NCBI GenBank assembly: GCA_027919835.1
Contig: JANVFP010000004.1
Location: 496,001-560,000 of the forward strand
Direction: 5' to 3'
Source of the DNA: Lentinula raphanica
Taxonomy: Eukaryota > Basidiomycota > Agaricomycetes > Agaricales > Omphalotaceae
Length of the DNA: 64,000 nucleotides
A program made the translations under genes and the position numbers. The notes beneath the pieces are model-generated. The model did not search any database, had not been told where the DNA came from, and saw nothing but the letters and a program-made list of their open reading frames with translations. This document shows positions 9,236-20,653 of this stretch, one piece after another (positions within the stretch are counted from its first letter, which is position 1; the number at the start of each line of letters is the position of its first letter).

Positions 9236-12200
9236 TTAGAAAGATTTCCGACGACCACTTCGTCGTGGACCATTCGGTAGGGACTGATTCGCCTCTTCCT
9301 CTTGATCTTCGGACTCAGCAGCCTTCAGATCCTCCGGATCAAGCTGTTCAACAGGCGGAACCAGTGGTGGTTCAACGGAGTTCGACTGATCATCACCGGA
9401 AATGTTTATTCGAGGGACCGTACTGAAAATAAAGTCCTCCACTTCCTCAGGTTCGTCTTCCTCATCCTGTACCATGATTCTAACTGCTCGGGCGACAGAT
9501 CTATCAGCTCATGTATATTTTCCGGCAGTTCAATCGGTTCGTAACGAGCATGATGCGGGATCACACGGAAAGCACCCACTTTGTCTTTAAGTACAGTGCC
9601 GTCCATTTCCGCAATGATATATGCACCTCCTCGTGTCCTCCGGATGACAACCATAGGTCCACGATATCGAAGGTACATTTTCCGATCCAGATTCTTCTCG
9701 ATGGCGGTGTTCCGTACCTGTACTAAGGTTCCCGGCTTGAAATCCCAGTCCTTAATGGTGTACTTGTACTTTTCCTCGAAAACTCTCGCTTCTCGACGTT
9801 TGTTCTCGTCGATCCGTGATTTCATGTTCTCGACGAAGGAACGGTGTTTGGAAAGAGCCTGAGCCCGGAAGCCCAGTAACTCTTCCCGTGATAGTATTCG
9901 ATTTGGTGGATTGACCAAATATGTAGATTCAACAATATCGAAAGGTAGCAGAGGTTCCGTACCGGTAGCTACGAAGTATGGTGAACAGCCTAAACCTCTC
10001 CGTGCAGTAATACGATCAGCCCAAAGTATCGGTTTCAAGAAGTAGTACCATTTTGACAGATCTCCCGCACACGCTTTCGCAAGTGCTTGTCTCAGATCAA
10101 AGTGAGCACGTTCAATCTTTCCGTTAGCTTGTGAATTGTAAGGCGATATCTGTATTCCACGGATCCCGTATTTCTGTTCGAGCCATCTCAACATAAGCTT
10201 CATCTGTGGTGCATTGTCTGAGACCACGATTTCCGGACATCCCCATCTACATATGATGTCTTCAAAGAACCATTCCGCGAGTGATCTCGCGTTTTCAACT
10301 CTCAGTGCCCTAGCTTCCGACCAACTCGACAATGAATCCCTTCCGTGAACGATATATCTGCAACCATTACTGGCCGGAGACATAACCATAGTATCGATAT
10401 GTATCTTTTGGAACAAGGATGGCGTGAAGGTCACCGTTGGAGGGATCCGTACCAAAGACCTAAGTCGATCTTGGCAGGCTTGACATGTTTTCACATACCA
10501 CTCCACGTCTTTCTCCAGATCAGGCCACCAAAACCTCTTTTCTAAGAAGTCTTTCGTAGCATATGTACCCTTGTGTCCTAAAGCATCATGAGCACTGTGC
10601 AATAGATACATTTGTTTTTCCGGTTCAACCACTAAACGCAGTTGATCTGTGGATGGTTTCCGATGGAACAGTCGACCTTCCGAGTCTATTGAAAAGGACA
10701 GTGTTTTCCGGTCCATTTCCGCTCGTTGTCTCTTGTCCAACTTTGCGAATTGTTCAGCATTCGGGTCCTTAAGCCATGCTTGGATTTCCGGTAACTGCTG
10801 ATCTAGACGATTTCCGCCATCCGATCTATGAGATATCGGATATTTGTGATCAGGTCCCCACGTAGCATTGTCGGGGATCGCAGTATATTGCAGAAACTGA
10901 GAGGTCAAAGGCATTCCCGAGGCCTCTAAACGTTCTTTGAGGAATGCATGCTGGATCTCTTCCTCCCGGGCAACCTGAAGATCTTCCGCAAACTCATCTT
11001 CAATGGTCTCGCAAAAGTATCCTGTCCGGGGTCTATATGATCTTTGAATGATTCAAAGGGCAATGGATCATCCGCTTCGTCCGCTTTGAAGAACCTAACG
11101 TTGTTGGAGTCATCTGCATCTTCGGCTAGATCCTCTTCGGTTTCCCGACGAGGGGTAGTCCAACCTCCCGGAGGTCTTCGAGACAAACCATCAGGTCCAA
11201 AGGTTGCTCCTTTGACATGGATCAAATCGAAATGGAATTTACGGATATCTTCAATCCAACGGTTGATCGTAGCGTTTGGCCCACTACTCGGATTTTCAAG
11301 CATTCCTTGAATATAGCTAGCATCCGTTTCCACCGTGAGTTTCCGACATCCATAAAGAAGATAGTGTGTTGCTCGGAGAGCAACCTTCAAACCATAGAGT
11401 TCACGCTTAGATTGAGAAAACCGAGCTTCACGTTCATTATACGGGATGGATCCGAAGTAATTATAGTAAATCTTCGTCTGATCTACAGGATCAATCTGAT
11501 AGATGTAAAATCCCGTACCCATGTAAGAACTATCCACTGCTAAGTGCGTTTCCCAGTCATATACTATGACTCTTAAGGCTGGTGCATTACGGACCCCGTC
11601 TTTCAACAGGTCCATGGCTATGACATGCTCATCCTTCCACTCAAACGGAATATTCGCCGTTAATTTGGTCAAAGGTGAGGCTTTCTTAGCGTAGTTGTGA
11701 ATGAACATCCGGAGCTGCCCAACAGTTCCCAGAAAGGCTCGGACCTGTGTCTTAGAAGAGCACGGAGGCCAAGTCAGAACCGTAGTTGCGATTCTATCTT
11801 CCGGTTTCTGTCCTTCGTACGTGCAACGGTGTCCAACCACTACAGTTTCAGCGCAACACAGGAATGCTTTAGGTCCCGAGAAGGTTCCGCCGCAATACCG
11901 CATCCGCTGAATGATTCGGTTCACATTTTGGAGATGCTCCCAGACAAATCGTCTGATCAAAGGATTTTCAGGGATAGTTTCGTATCCGCCACCCGGTAAT
12001 TCATAACGAGTCCCGGGGCCTCTGATAGGAACATCATCGACATAAGGAATAGTGTATTCCGGAATTTCATCTCGCATCATGTAAGTTACATTGTCATGGA
12101 ATATCGGAACAGAGTTCGTCCAACCCATAGGCAACTTTACGAGACGGTGTGGTCCGTACGGAGTTTGGAATGTCGTCAGATCTCGCGAACTAACATCGAG

Positions 12201-14882
12201 TGGTCGTTCATCATAACCCACATAGATATCCAACAGACCACCACAGGCACGACCCGCAAAATGACGAGCAATATCCGCGGTAGCGGAGGAATCCCGGAGT
12301 GTTGAATGGTCACCTTGTTCAAGGGTTCCAACTATGTACTAAACGAAGACTCGTTCCATCCTTCTTGACCACACAAAACCATTTTGAACGATAACTCGAG
12401 CAAGATGGTTCATAAACTCCAGCATCAATCTTATCCTTGATGATCTTACAAACCTTTCGAAGATTCCGGAGGAATTGGAATATTTCGTTCGACCCAGGGC
12501 TCATGAGGTATGACCGGAATTTTCACGGGAGGAAAGAAGTCCTCTCTGAATGTTCCGCCCTCGGAAGCTTCCCAAGCAAAACCCATTTCCTGCAACTTCA
12601 TCATATGATGAACTAGCTTCATTTCCTCGTCCGTAAGGAAACCTTCGCATGGTTTTTCTCGATGATCTCTTTCCGTTCTTGCGTATACCGAATACCCGGC
12701 GTAAATTCCGGAGGATGAGTTGGTAGATCTGGCAGATCAGCCAAAGGATCCCCGTAAATGTGTCTCCGCACACGGAATTCTTCCGGTAGATCAGCCTTGA
12801 CAGGGCGAACTTTCACCGCTACAGGCTTATATTTTCGAGAACCGAAGACCGAAACTGGCTGATCTGGCAAAAACACATCATTATATGCGCATATATGCTG
12901 GTCAATCGTCTCGTTCTTGAGTTCCCAGAGCTTAATACGATGCATCGCAGCCTCCAAATCTTGGGTCATTGAAGACAATTCCGCATCTTTTGTTTGTCTA
13001 CTTGATCTGTTAGATCTGTTAGATCTTCCGTGTTATCATATGGACGAGTTAACCCGTGTAAGTCTTTCCACCTAACGTCCTTTGTCATGGACTGGTAAAA
13101 GGTCTCCTTCAGGTCCTCAACGGTCGGATCAGCTCTAAATCCTTCCTTCCACGGGTTGATCACACGATTTTGTTGATGATCTACACCTTTGTTCAGGTAT
13201 AGTGATATGGTTTCGGCAATTCCGGGGTGGACTTCTCGATCGTTGGCAGACAGCATTGTACATACACGTCCGCTAATTCTTCATCGGAGAAGGTACCTCG
13301 TTTCACCTGATTCGACTCTATAACCACTTCCTCCGCTGAGCATCCCATACCCACTAAGAGCGATTTCTACCTCTCCCTGGTCGCTACTCAGATCCCAGAG
13401 GTTATTCAAAAATTTGGTTGCGGAACTTTCTCTGCCTCCTCGTGAGTGTCTTCCCGTCTTGTTTGGGTTGCAACTGTTGAGTTGGCTGTGATCCTTTTCG
13501 TTCCACCACCTTTCTTGGTGCTCTCGGTCCATGTCCTTTCGGATATGTACCCATGGTATACCGTTTTCCAGTATTCGGATCCGTAATCGTAAGTTCCTGA
13601 TCACCCGATCCAAAAGTCTGAATGACACTCTCAGTTAACACATCAAACGGCCGTCCCAACAGTATTTCGAAGGGAGCCTTTTCTTGAACATGTAACTGTA
13701 AATACACTGTGACTGGTCCAAATCGAAAGGGCACATTTCGGGCTAAACCTTTGGTCCGCGCGATCCCGCCATGTACATTTTGCATCTGTATGGTGATTCC
13801 GGGATCCCAACCTAGACCTAAGCCTAACGCCACGCTCATATCAATTGCGACTATCTGTGATCCTGAGTCCAGGAGGTTCTCTACTTCGAGATCTTCCCGA
13901 TCATTCACAACAGGCCACACTGCACGGAGACCGTTGCCAATGGTGGCAACTATGGTCATATCTCGTCGTTCATCATTCTCGTCGACATCACTTAAGAATG
14001 ATTCTACTGGATCTACTTGAACAAACGCTCCTGCTTTCATCCCATCCCGATCCTCAGATAATCTCTCAAAAGCCCAAGCTTCGGGTAATGCTAGATCATC
14101 CACGGAAATGACTTGTTCGTCTTCGGAATCGTCATTTGAAAGTGTTTCCGTATCTAGATCTTGTTGATCAGCCACGTTCAGCAGCATTTTCTTTCGATCT
14201 TGCGGAAGTACTCGCTTATTCCGTATCTTTCGTGCTACGATCTGCCTGATCTTCCCCGAAAGCTGTAAAGCTTCGGAAGAAGTCAATTCAATCGTCTTTG
14301 CACTATCCGGTCAGCAAGCTCTTCCTCTAGACCAGGCGTAAACAGTTCATTCTGCAGCCTGTATTTTGGTGCCTTCGAAGATACCTTAGATTCAGGTATC
14401 TTTTCCGGCTTGGGTTGATTTCGAGGGTGAGGTGTAACTTCTCTGGGCTGAACATCATCAAATGGTCTTCTCGGATTTTCCGTACGAGGAGGTGACGGAT
14501 CGCGGAATCGTACTTGCTTCGATTTCCGTTGATCTGTCTGATCAGGCTCGCGTCCCGAGCCTAAAGCACTCTCATCCGTTAAATCGTCAATGGTCACTGA
14601 CTGTATCCTTTCCAAAGCAGCTTCCCTCAGTGATTGAGAAGAATCGGGGTCTGATCCAGCAGATCTGTCATGATTAGGCGTAGAATTGTCCAGATTGGAC
14701 TTCGGTTTTTCGGATGTTTTGTTTTTACTAGGGTTATTTCGATCTATGGGTATATGCACCCCGTCAAAGCGTTTATTCTTGACGGCAGGTATTGCTTTTG
14801 GTGAGTTAGGCTTTGGGGCACCCTCATGAGTTGTTGCCTGTTGCTGAGACCGTGTCCTTGGCCCAGAGGTCAACTCAATCAT
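9236..14882 (-). pseudogene. pol: pol polyprotein (protease, RT, RNase H, integrase), frame-broken
   Basis: Read right to left. 14882-14283 is a charged leader. 14286-13402 holds an aspartic protease with a DSG active site (about 13869) in place of DTG. 12504-10926 holds reverse transcriptase with catalytic YVDD at 12044-12033, then RNase H with the TDAS and KGATFGPDGLSR motifs. 10914-9406 is integrase with an HHCC zinc-binding N-terminus, a D,D,E core (HIDT, VSDNAP, KIER) and a GPY/F module near YRGPMVVI. Acidic C-terminal residues continue in another frame to 9236. Frames change by single bases near 14284, 13400, 12970, 12510, 12335, 12260 and 9420, with further breaks in 13.0-13.4 kb. Several sit in short homopolymers and look like one-base losses. 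Pol starts 8 bases past the gag stop in another frame, implying reinitiation or shifting. Confidence 0.88.
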
Positions 14883-14890
14883 TGGATTCC

Positions 14891-16603
14891 TCAGTTTCCC
14901 GACTCGTTCGTGTACACCGTAGCCACACCATTGCTAGATCTCCCTTGCACCATTTCCGCCAGATTGGCAATGACCATCCAGGCTGGGGATCCGGCCAACT
15001 GTTCCGAGTAATCCTCATTGTCCGGGATCATCTCGTTCATCATCGTCGAAACCTCGGGCCATCCTTTGGCCTGACCATACTTCATGATCTTTTGGTATCT
15101 ACTCTCACTTCCGAAGTTGTTCGGTAGCGGAGACCCATCCTTCAACTTAAGACACTTTGGATCTTGCGGATCACGCACAATCCAACCTTTCCCTAAGAGT
15201 TCCAAGAACATTGGACAACTTTGCATCATATGGTTCGGTTCCCGGCAAAGGAAACACAACATCTCAGACCTTTGCCCTTGTGCATTATTCGGATTCGTGT
15301 TAATGATTCCGCGGGGAGGCCCACTGTTTCCGGGATTACCACTACCAGAAGCGACAGTATGAGGCTGCACCCGTTGCGCAGGTTGAACATTTCCGGTCTT
15401 GATATTAGCCAGCATTTGAGCCAACGTCTCAAGTTCCTCTTTGTAGGTAGCCTTAAGTGCTCCCAAATCTTTGACCAACACACTGTACTGGTCCCTATTT
15501 GCAGCTAGTGCTCTTTCCGTTTCCTCGGACGCCTCTCGTTTCACTTCAACAGGCTTACTTGTAGACCGGAAGAAATGCGAGAGATCCGGTACTTCTTCTT
15601 TGATCACCGGAGGACCACCAATCGGAACGTATACACCTCCTCTTGAATGGGTTTCCGCATTGAAGACCACACCATCCCGACTTGTAACCGTCCGGTACAA
15701 CGATTCCAAGGGTGGGTGCCTCGCTACGGCCTCTGCTGCTTCCTTGTACTCTATGAACAGATATGGATCATCGACCCGACGTTTCTCTACGCGGAAAGCA
15801 GGTACCTGCTGTTGAACCTTACGGTTCACAGCTTTCCGTAACTCGTCATCGAATGCTGACAGGAAAAGAGACACCAATTCTGTGTTTCCTATCGCCGGAG
15901 GCGGTTTCAACAACTTATTGGCTTCTACCTCCATCAACAGACAATATCCGAGCAACCTATCTCCGTCCCGGACACCCAAAGGAGCATAGTTCTGTACGAT
16001 CTGCAAGAGCGTATTCTTCGAACCCATTGGTCTCCCTAAAGATGCTGGGGATCTTTCACACAGGGAACGCAGGAAACAATCCGCGTCTTCCCTTCCCTCC
16101 TGCGCGCCGGGAAGATGCTCGAGAGCCTGCTTGGTCTGAAGGGTCATCCAAGAAAAGATCTTTTGCATCTTCACCTTCTCGGAGGTAACTTCCGTAGCCT
16201 GGAACGTGTTCAAACAGAACCTCACCCACTCGGGGATCATGCTCGGATTGGCCAAGTCCAGGATCATAGCAGTTTTGTGCGTAAGCGGAAACTTGGTATT
16301 GTTATACTCTGCTTGTTCCACAGGAGTCAGTTCAGGAGGACCAACTTGAAGCATCCTTATGATGTCGAGTTGATCCTCCGGTCGTTTTTGTTGGGCAGCC
16401 GGGTTTGCTGGTGCGTTAGCATTCGCTCCCGCGGCTCCCTGATCATTTCCGTTATGTACTTCGGACATATTGTTGGGTAAAAACAGTCGTATCAAATCAA
16501 ATGGTTCGGGTTGTAATGTAGGATCTGAACTAGATTGCTGATCTGGTCCAACAGTAGCTGCCTTCTGTCTACCGTTTCCTGGCACTACGTTAGATCTCTT
16601 CAT
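14891..16603 (-). CDS. gag: gag nucleocapsid/capsid polyprotein
   Basis: A 570-residue frame from ATG at 16603. An acidic, Asn/Gln-rich N-terminus is followed by a helical capsid-like region (WVRFCLNTF, FSWMTLQTKQALEHL) and a coiled segment (YKEELETLAQMLANI). A single CCHC zinc knuckle, C-x2-C-x4-H-x4-C, lies near 15250 and would bind the genomic RNA. The frame is open about 60 codons further upstream without a Met, so translation may start at this ATG or after a splice. Unlike pol, gag is uninterrupted. It is the first gene after the 5' LTR and PBS. Confidence 0.85.
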   Translation of the reverse strand: MKRSNVVPGNGRQKAATVGPDQQSSSDPTLQPEPFDLIRLFLPNNMSEVHNGNDQGAAGANANAPANPAAQQKRPEDQLDIIRMLQVGPPELTPVEQAEYNNTKFPLTHKTAMILDLANPSMIPEWVRFCLNTFQATEVTSEKVKMQKIFSWMTLQTKQALEHLPGAQEGREDADCFLRSLCERSPASLGRPMGSKNTLLQIVQNYAPLGVRDGDRLLGYCLLMEVEANKLLKPPPAIGNTELVSLFLSAFDDELRKAVNRKVQQQVPAFRVEKRRVDDPYLFIEYKEAAEAVARHPPLESLYRTVTSRDGVVFNAETHSRGGVYVPIGGPPVIKEEVPDLSHFFRSTSKPVEVKREASEETERALAANRDQYSVLVKDLGALKATYKEELETLAQMLANIKTGNVQPAQRVQPHTVASGSGNPGNSGPPRGIINTNPNNAQGQRSEMLCFLCREPNHMMQSCPMFLELLGKGWIVRDPQDPKCLKLKDGSPLPNNFGSESRYQKIMKYGQAKGWPEVSTMMNEMIPDNEDYSEQLAGSPAWMVIANLAEMVQGRSSNGVATVYTNESGN

Positions 16604-16889
16604 TACTGGTTGTTCCGAAGATGGTCTAGCAGCTCTCCCGTTATCTGGATTGCTAGTACTCGCTCTTCCGAGGTTTCTCGGATCGTAAACAGGTACAGAG
16701 GGTTTCTTTGTTGCGCGCTTTCGCTGATCTGAAGCTTGTATCGCTGGATCAAAGAAATCTGCTGAGCCCGCGTTCTTCGAAGTCCGAGTAGCTCTTGGAG
16801 CTATTTTTAATGATCAAATAAATTCGATCAAAGGCAGTAGTTTTGAGAAATCAAGAAGATCTCTCGAGTTCGACCAAAATATAGATTCC

Positions 16890-16909
16890 ACCCCTCGCGG
16901 TGGGCTCCA
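16890..16909 (-). promoter_or_regulatory. primer binding site
   Basis: In sense orientation TGGAGCCCACCGCGAGGGGT starts two bases after the 5' LTR. TGG pairs with the CCA end of a tRNA. The implied primer end GGTGGGC-U-CCA has U as discriminator base, which in eukaryotes would fit tRNA-Cys; the match beyond about 11 bases cannot be checked here. Confidence 0.6.
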
Positions 16910-16911
16910 GA

Positions 16912-18611
16912 TAACGAGGTAATATAGCCGGTTCTTAGTATAATGCCTTATGACAGGTCACTTAGCACGAACACAGAGTACGACTTCACGGATTCGTCAA
17001 TCAAATCGTATTTATAGCGAGGTGTGGGGCGTTGTCAGAGATTCCGCACTATCTTATATCTCAAGTCGAACGCAGTCTTGTAAGATCTTTTAGATCAGCA
17101 ATACTGGTCAGCAGAACGAAGTGACACGGATATACCAGTCGTAAGATCTGGACTATGGGGTTTGTTTTGAGCGGCTTCCACTCGGATAAGGGTTTTTAGG
17201 CTCGGAAAGCAACGGGGTACCAGACGTTATGGTAGACCAATCGATTCCGCTCCCGGGTGAAGCAGTACTGATCACTATTCTCAGTAAAACCTCGAAGATC
17301 ACGCAGATCACCAATCACTACGTGTCCACTTGAACAGAGCCACCAAAACTCTGCACGTTCACTTGGCACAACCTGAGACCAAGTCCTCTGTATCTCCGGA
17401 ACGGAGTCTACCTTCAACTAGCAAGTGACAGACACCAAGTCAAACCACTCAAAAGTCGGGCTTATCGCGATGAAGTAACACACTTAATCTGCAAGGTCCG
17501 GTACGGCTTAGAAGCCTTTACTCCCACGTATGGATGAAAAGGATTACCAGTTCAGAGAGATCTGGGCGCGAAACTTATTTCATTTGTGCGGATACAGGTC
17601 TTTAAGTACACTACGAAAAGTCCAATACCCATATTTGTCCTTGATCTAGTAGATCTAGCTATTTCTACGGACGGAGTCCGATAATATATACTTAAATAGT
17701 AAAATATGACTGAAACGATACAAACACGCAAGGAAATAGTAAGGAAAACAGATAAAAAGATGAAACTTGTCCGTATTTCGTCGTACTTTCGCCAGATCTA
17801 GAAGACCAAGCAAGTTCCGACCATGGTCTGTGCGGCATCCACATGCTAGGGTGCCTAACTCGTCAGAGTGGCTCCTGCCTGTGTTACTCAAGTGTTTCCG
17901 ACGAATTTGCTTCCGCGGAATGGTAGTGGTCTTCCCAAGTTAATGAGATAGACTCGTAACAGTGGTTGATCTCGCGGATCAGATAGGTCTGGTCCGTAGC
18001 TTTCGAACGGTATGCATATAGCCTGGTGGTCTGGAGCGGACAACGAAGATAAATGCTTCAGAAGTGTTTTCCGTAGGTTTCCGCGCGTTTCCGTGAGTGC
18101 TGGTCAAAGCTGTACATAGCATACACTATATCCCAGTTTAGAACTTGAACATATGCGTGTTTCCGCTGCGGGTTTCACCCGTACTGCCACGGAAATACTA
18201 GATCATCATGTTTCCGACGGTTTCCGCTACTTTGCGTAGGGTTTCCGTGTGGTAACTCGTCCGGATAGGTTCTCATCGTGTCTGATCTGCTAGACCAAGT
18301 GAAATTTCCGTCATCACAGCCAAGTACCAAACTCAGTTGTGCCGATCCGGCAGATCTTGACACTAAGTCGATATTCCCTTGGTGTGCTCGTACCAGTAGT
18401 CAGCATTCTTGAAGGATCCCCGACCAAGGGTGCGAGCAATAGCTCTAAGTGGATATTTATGGCTGATCCTGCCAAAGGATCTGTATCCTAGCTTATACTG
18501 ATACAAGTTTGACTGCTAGTTCGGGCTCACTACAGTCCTTATTGATACTATGCAACGGTCTAAGTTGACCTTTTTGATCATTGCACGCCTGCGCGGAAAA
18601 ACCGCGCAACA
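16912..18611 (-). repeat. 5' LTR (right copy)
   Basis: Near-identical to 1382-3080, one base longer because of a G-run difference near 17160. It carries the sense-strand promoter by position. Outer flank CCGG (18612-18615). The terminal hairpin (18591-18607) and the TTTCCG cluster are the same as in the other LTR. Confidence 0.93.
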
Positions 18612-20580
18612 CCGGGAGTTTGTGTGGATGCTTTCTACGATCTGTATGTGTATGGGTCTTTTTCTGTATCGTGATTGTCTGTTAGTTGTTACCATTGTCC
18701 TCGATGACTTCATCCTCATCGACCATTCTCTCATTGGTCATTGAACATTTGGTTTCTGTAACTCTGTTGAGACTTTGTGCATCTGCACTTCCAGCACCTC
18801 ATTGAGGTTTACTTGCAATTTCCCCTTTGTTCTACCCTGATGTGAGACACCTGTATGTGACAATTTTTTACCCAGGCCAAGTGTACTGTGTGATGAGGCA
18901 TCCATATCATCTTGACATCCATCCTCATCTATACCTATGATCCTGGACCATCCCCTTATTTAAGGTTGGGGAGGATCATGTAGGACCCCCGGCAGCCCAC
19001 TAAAACCTCTGTTCGCATTCGGGTAAAAATGGGGGGTCTCTTGAGAAGAACTCGGCGCCCAGTTCAGGTAAAAATGGCCCAAATTTTTCGAAATCTCTGC
19101 GTCTAAATTCGGGTAAAAATGAGTATCTTTCAGTGCTCTGAGGGCACGTTCGGGTAAAAATGGCTGGCAGGAGGCTACCAGAACATAGATTCATCTCACA
19201 TACTCACACTGCGCTCCAGGTGGGCATTACAATTTCTGCAAAACATCAAATCTTCTGAAAAAGTTCATTAGCCACATACTGAGCAAATTTTGTAGATGTT
19301 CAAGCACCTTTAAGCGCTCATGTTACCTCTGGAGCCTAAAATCGGGTAAAAATGGGGTCTTCAGAAAGCCCTGGGTCAAAATCGGGTAAAAATGGCGATT
19401 TTTGGCTGATTTTTGGTTCGGGTAAAAGTGAGCTTTCGAGGGCGCAAACATTTTGGTGGGCTGCCGGGGGTCCTGATCATGTTGGGTCAGCCTAGAGACC
19501 CTAGGGTTGGGTTGGGGCTGTCAACATCAGGAAAAATATACCCTTCTTTCAGCCACTGTATGGTACTCTCAAGCTACCTAGGCCCTCTAGGCTACCTAAA
19601 GCCCTGAGAGCTTTTAAAGATACCCCCCTATTCTTCAAGAGCCTCAGCCAATTAAAAGAGATTTGTACTCACTTTATTTCAACCCGAGGGCATGTTTCAA
19701 GTAAATTTGGTTACTCCCAAAACATTACATAGTTGTTTTCAGTATCCTCAAGAGCTTTGAGGTAGTTTGAGGTACTACAGTGTTATCACAAGTAAAAAAA
19801 TAAAACTCTAAGGACATTTTTTTTCACTCTCAGCTTTCTAAAAGGTATCCCTAGTTTGTTTCTAGAGATCTGAAGGTAATCCATATTACCTTATGTGAGC
19901 TTCCAGCTTCTGTTCATCAATCTTCATTATCTATTAATTAGTTTGAGTCTATCTATTGCACTTTGAAATCTTCTGAGATACTTTCACAAGCCCTGAGTAA
20001 ACAATAGTTACTTTTGGGCTATTGGAGTTGCTTTTCTGTTGCTTTTCTGTTACTATGTAAGAATTTGAGCTGAGTGGGGGTAACTGTCAGTAAGCTTCAG
20101 CTTTTTTGAAGTGTTGTCAAGTGTCTTTGGGCGTCTTTGGGCGTCTTTGGGCGTCTTTCAGAATCTTTCAGCATCTTTCAGTGTCCATCAAGCTATCATG
20201 ACTATCTTTCAATATACTTCTCACTATTTCAATATACTTCTCACATTTTCAATCTTCTCTAAGGCGTCTTATTGTTACTCTATAGAATTTAGAGTTCTCA
20301 AATTATCACTGCTAAGATATTCAGGCATACTCTAAGACTTTCCTTTACATCTGAGGAGTACTCATTCTGAGTTCTAGGTGCTCTTGATCTGCGTCAGAAA
20401 TTCCAGGTCACTTTCAGTCAAGGTCAAAGCTCTTGGAAGCAGCTGGTCATCCTATCAGGTATCCTGAGGGTATTTCAGGTATCCTGGGGGTATTTCATAG
20501 TTCTTGGAAGCCATTGTCTACTTTCCTTTGAATACTCAAAATCAATTGGGGTCTCAGGTAATCCGAAAGATGTTATAGAC
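18612..20580. repeat. old dispersed non-coding repeat (interrupted by a TIR element)
   Basis: No coding potential. It contains GGGTTGGGTT-type tracts near 19500, CCTAGGCCCTCTAGG words near 19580, and a 10-bp GCGTCTTTGG tandem near 20120 that runs into CTTTCAG words. The same combination of words, in reverse orientation, occurs at 58300-59100, so both are probably copies of one decayed element. The MITE at 18982-19474 is inserted in it. Confidence 0.45.
18982..19474. mobile_element. 493-bp non-autonomous TIR element (MITE, hAT-like by TSD)
   Basis: Terminal inverted repeats of 24 bp with one mismatch: left AGGACCCCCGGCAGCCCAC plus TAAAA, right ending GTGGGCTGCCGGGGGTCCT. Both flanks carry GATCATGT (18974-18981 and 19475-19482), a perfect 8-bp target duplication typical of hAT elements. 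Inside are seven same-direction copies of a CGGGTAAAAATGG-type motif (near 19020, 19067, 19112, 19152, 19344, 19384 and a variant at 19418), four near one end and three near the other, as expected of subterminal transposase-binding repeats. No coding sequence, so it would need a transposase in trans. Confidence 0.85.
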
Positions 20581-20653
20581 ATTATTGACGTGGGCTATCA
20601 TTGGTATATACATAAACCGCACGAAACATAGCAATATCGATTTGAAAGTGTCC

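Larger units (their letters stand above)
1382..18611 (-). mobile_element. 17.2-kb Ty3/Gypsy LTR retrotransposon with opposite-strand cargo genes
   Basis: Two direct repeats of about 1.7 kb (1382-3080 and 16912-18611) flank a minus-strand gag-pol. Pol order is protease, reverse transcriptase, RNase H, integrase, which is the Ty3/Gypsy order. The element begins TG in the sense direction, and CCGG is present on both outer flanks (1378-1381 and 18612-18615), a likely 4-bp target duplication. A PBS lies two bases inside the 5' LTR and a PPT abuts the 3' LTR. I count about eight substitutions and one single-base indel between the LTRs (roughly 99.5% identity), so insertion is recent. Unusual are the total length and about 6 kb between pol and the 3' LTR holding two plus-strand, intron-bearing genes. 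Pol and both cargo genes contain several single-base frame breaks, so autonomy is doubtful. Confidence 0.93.
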
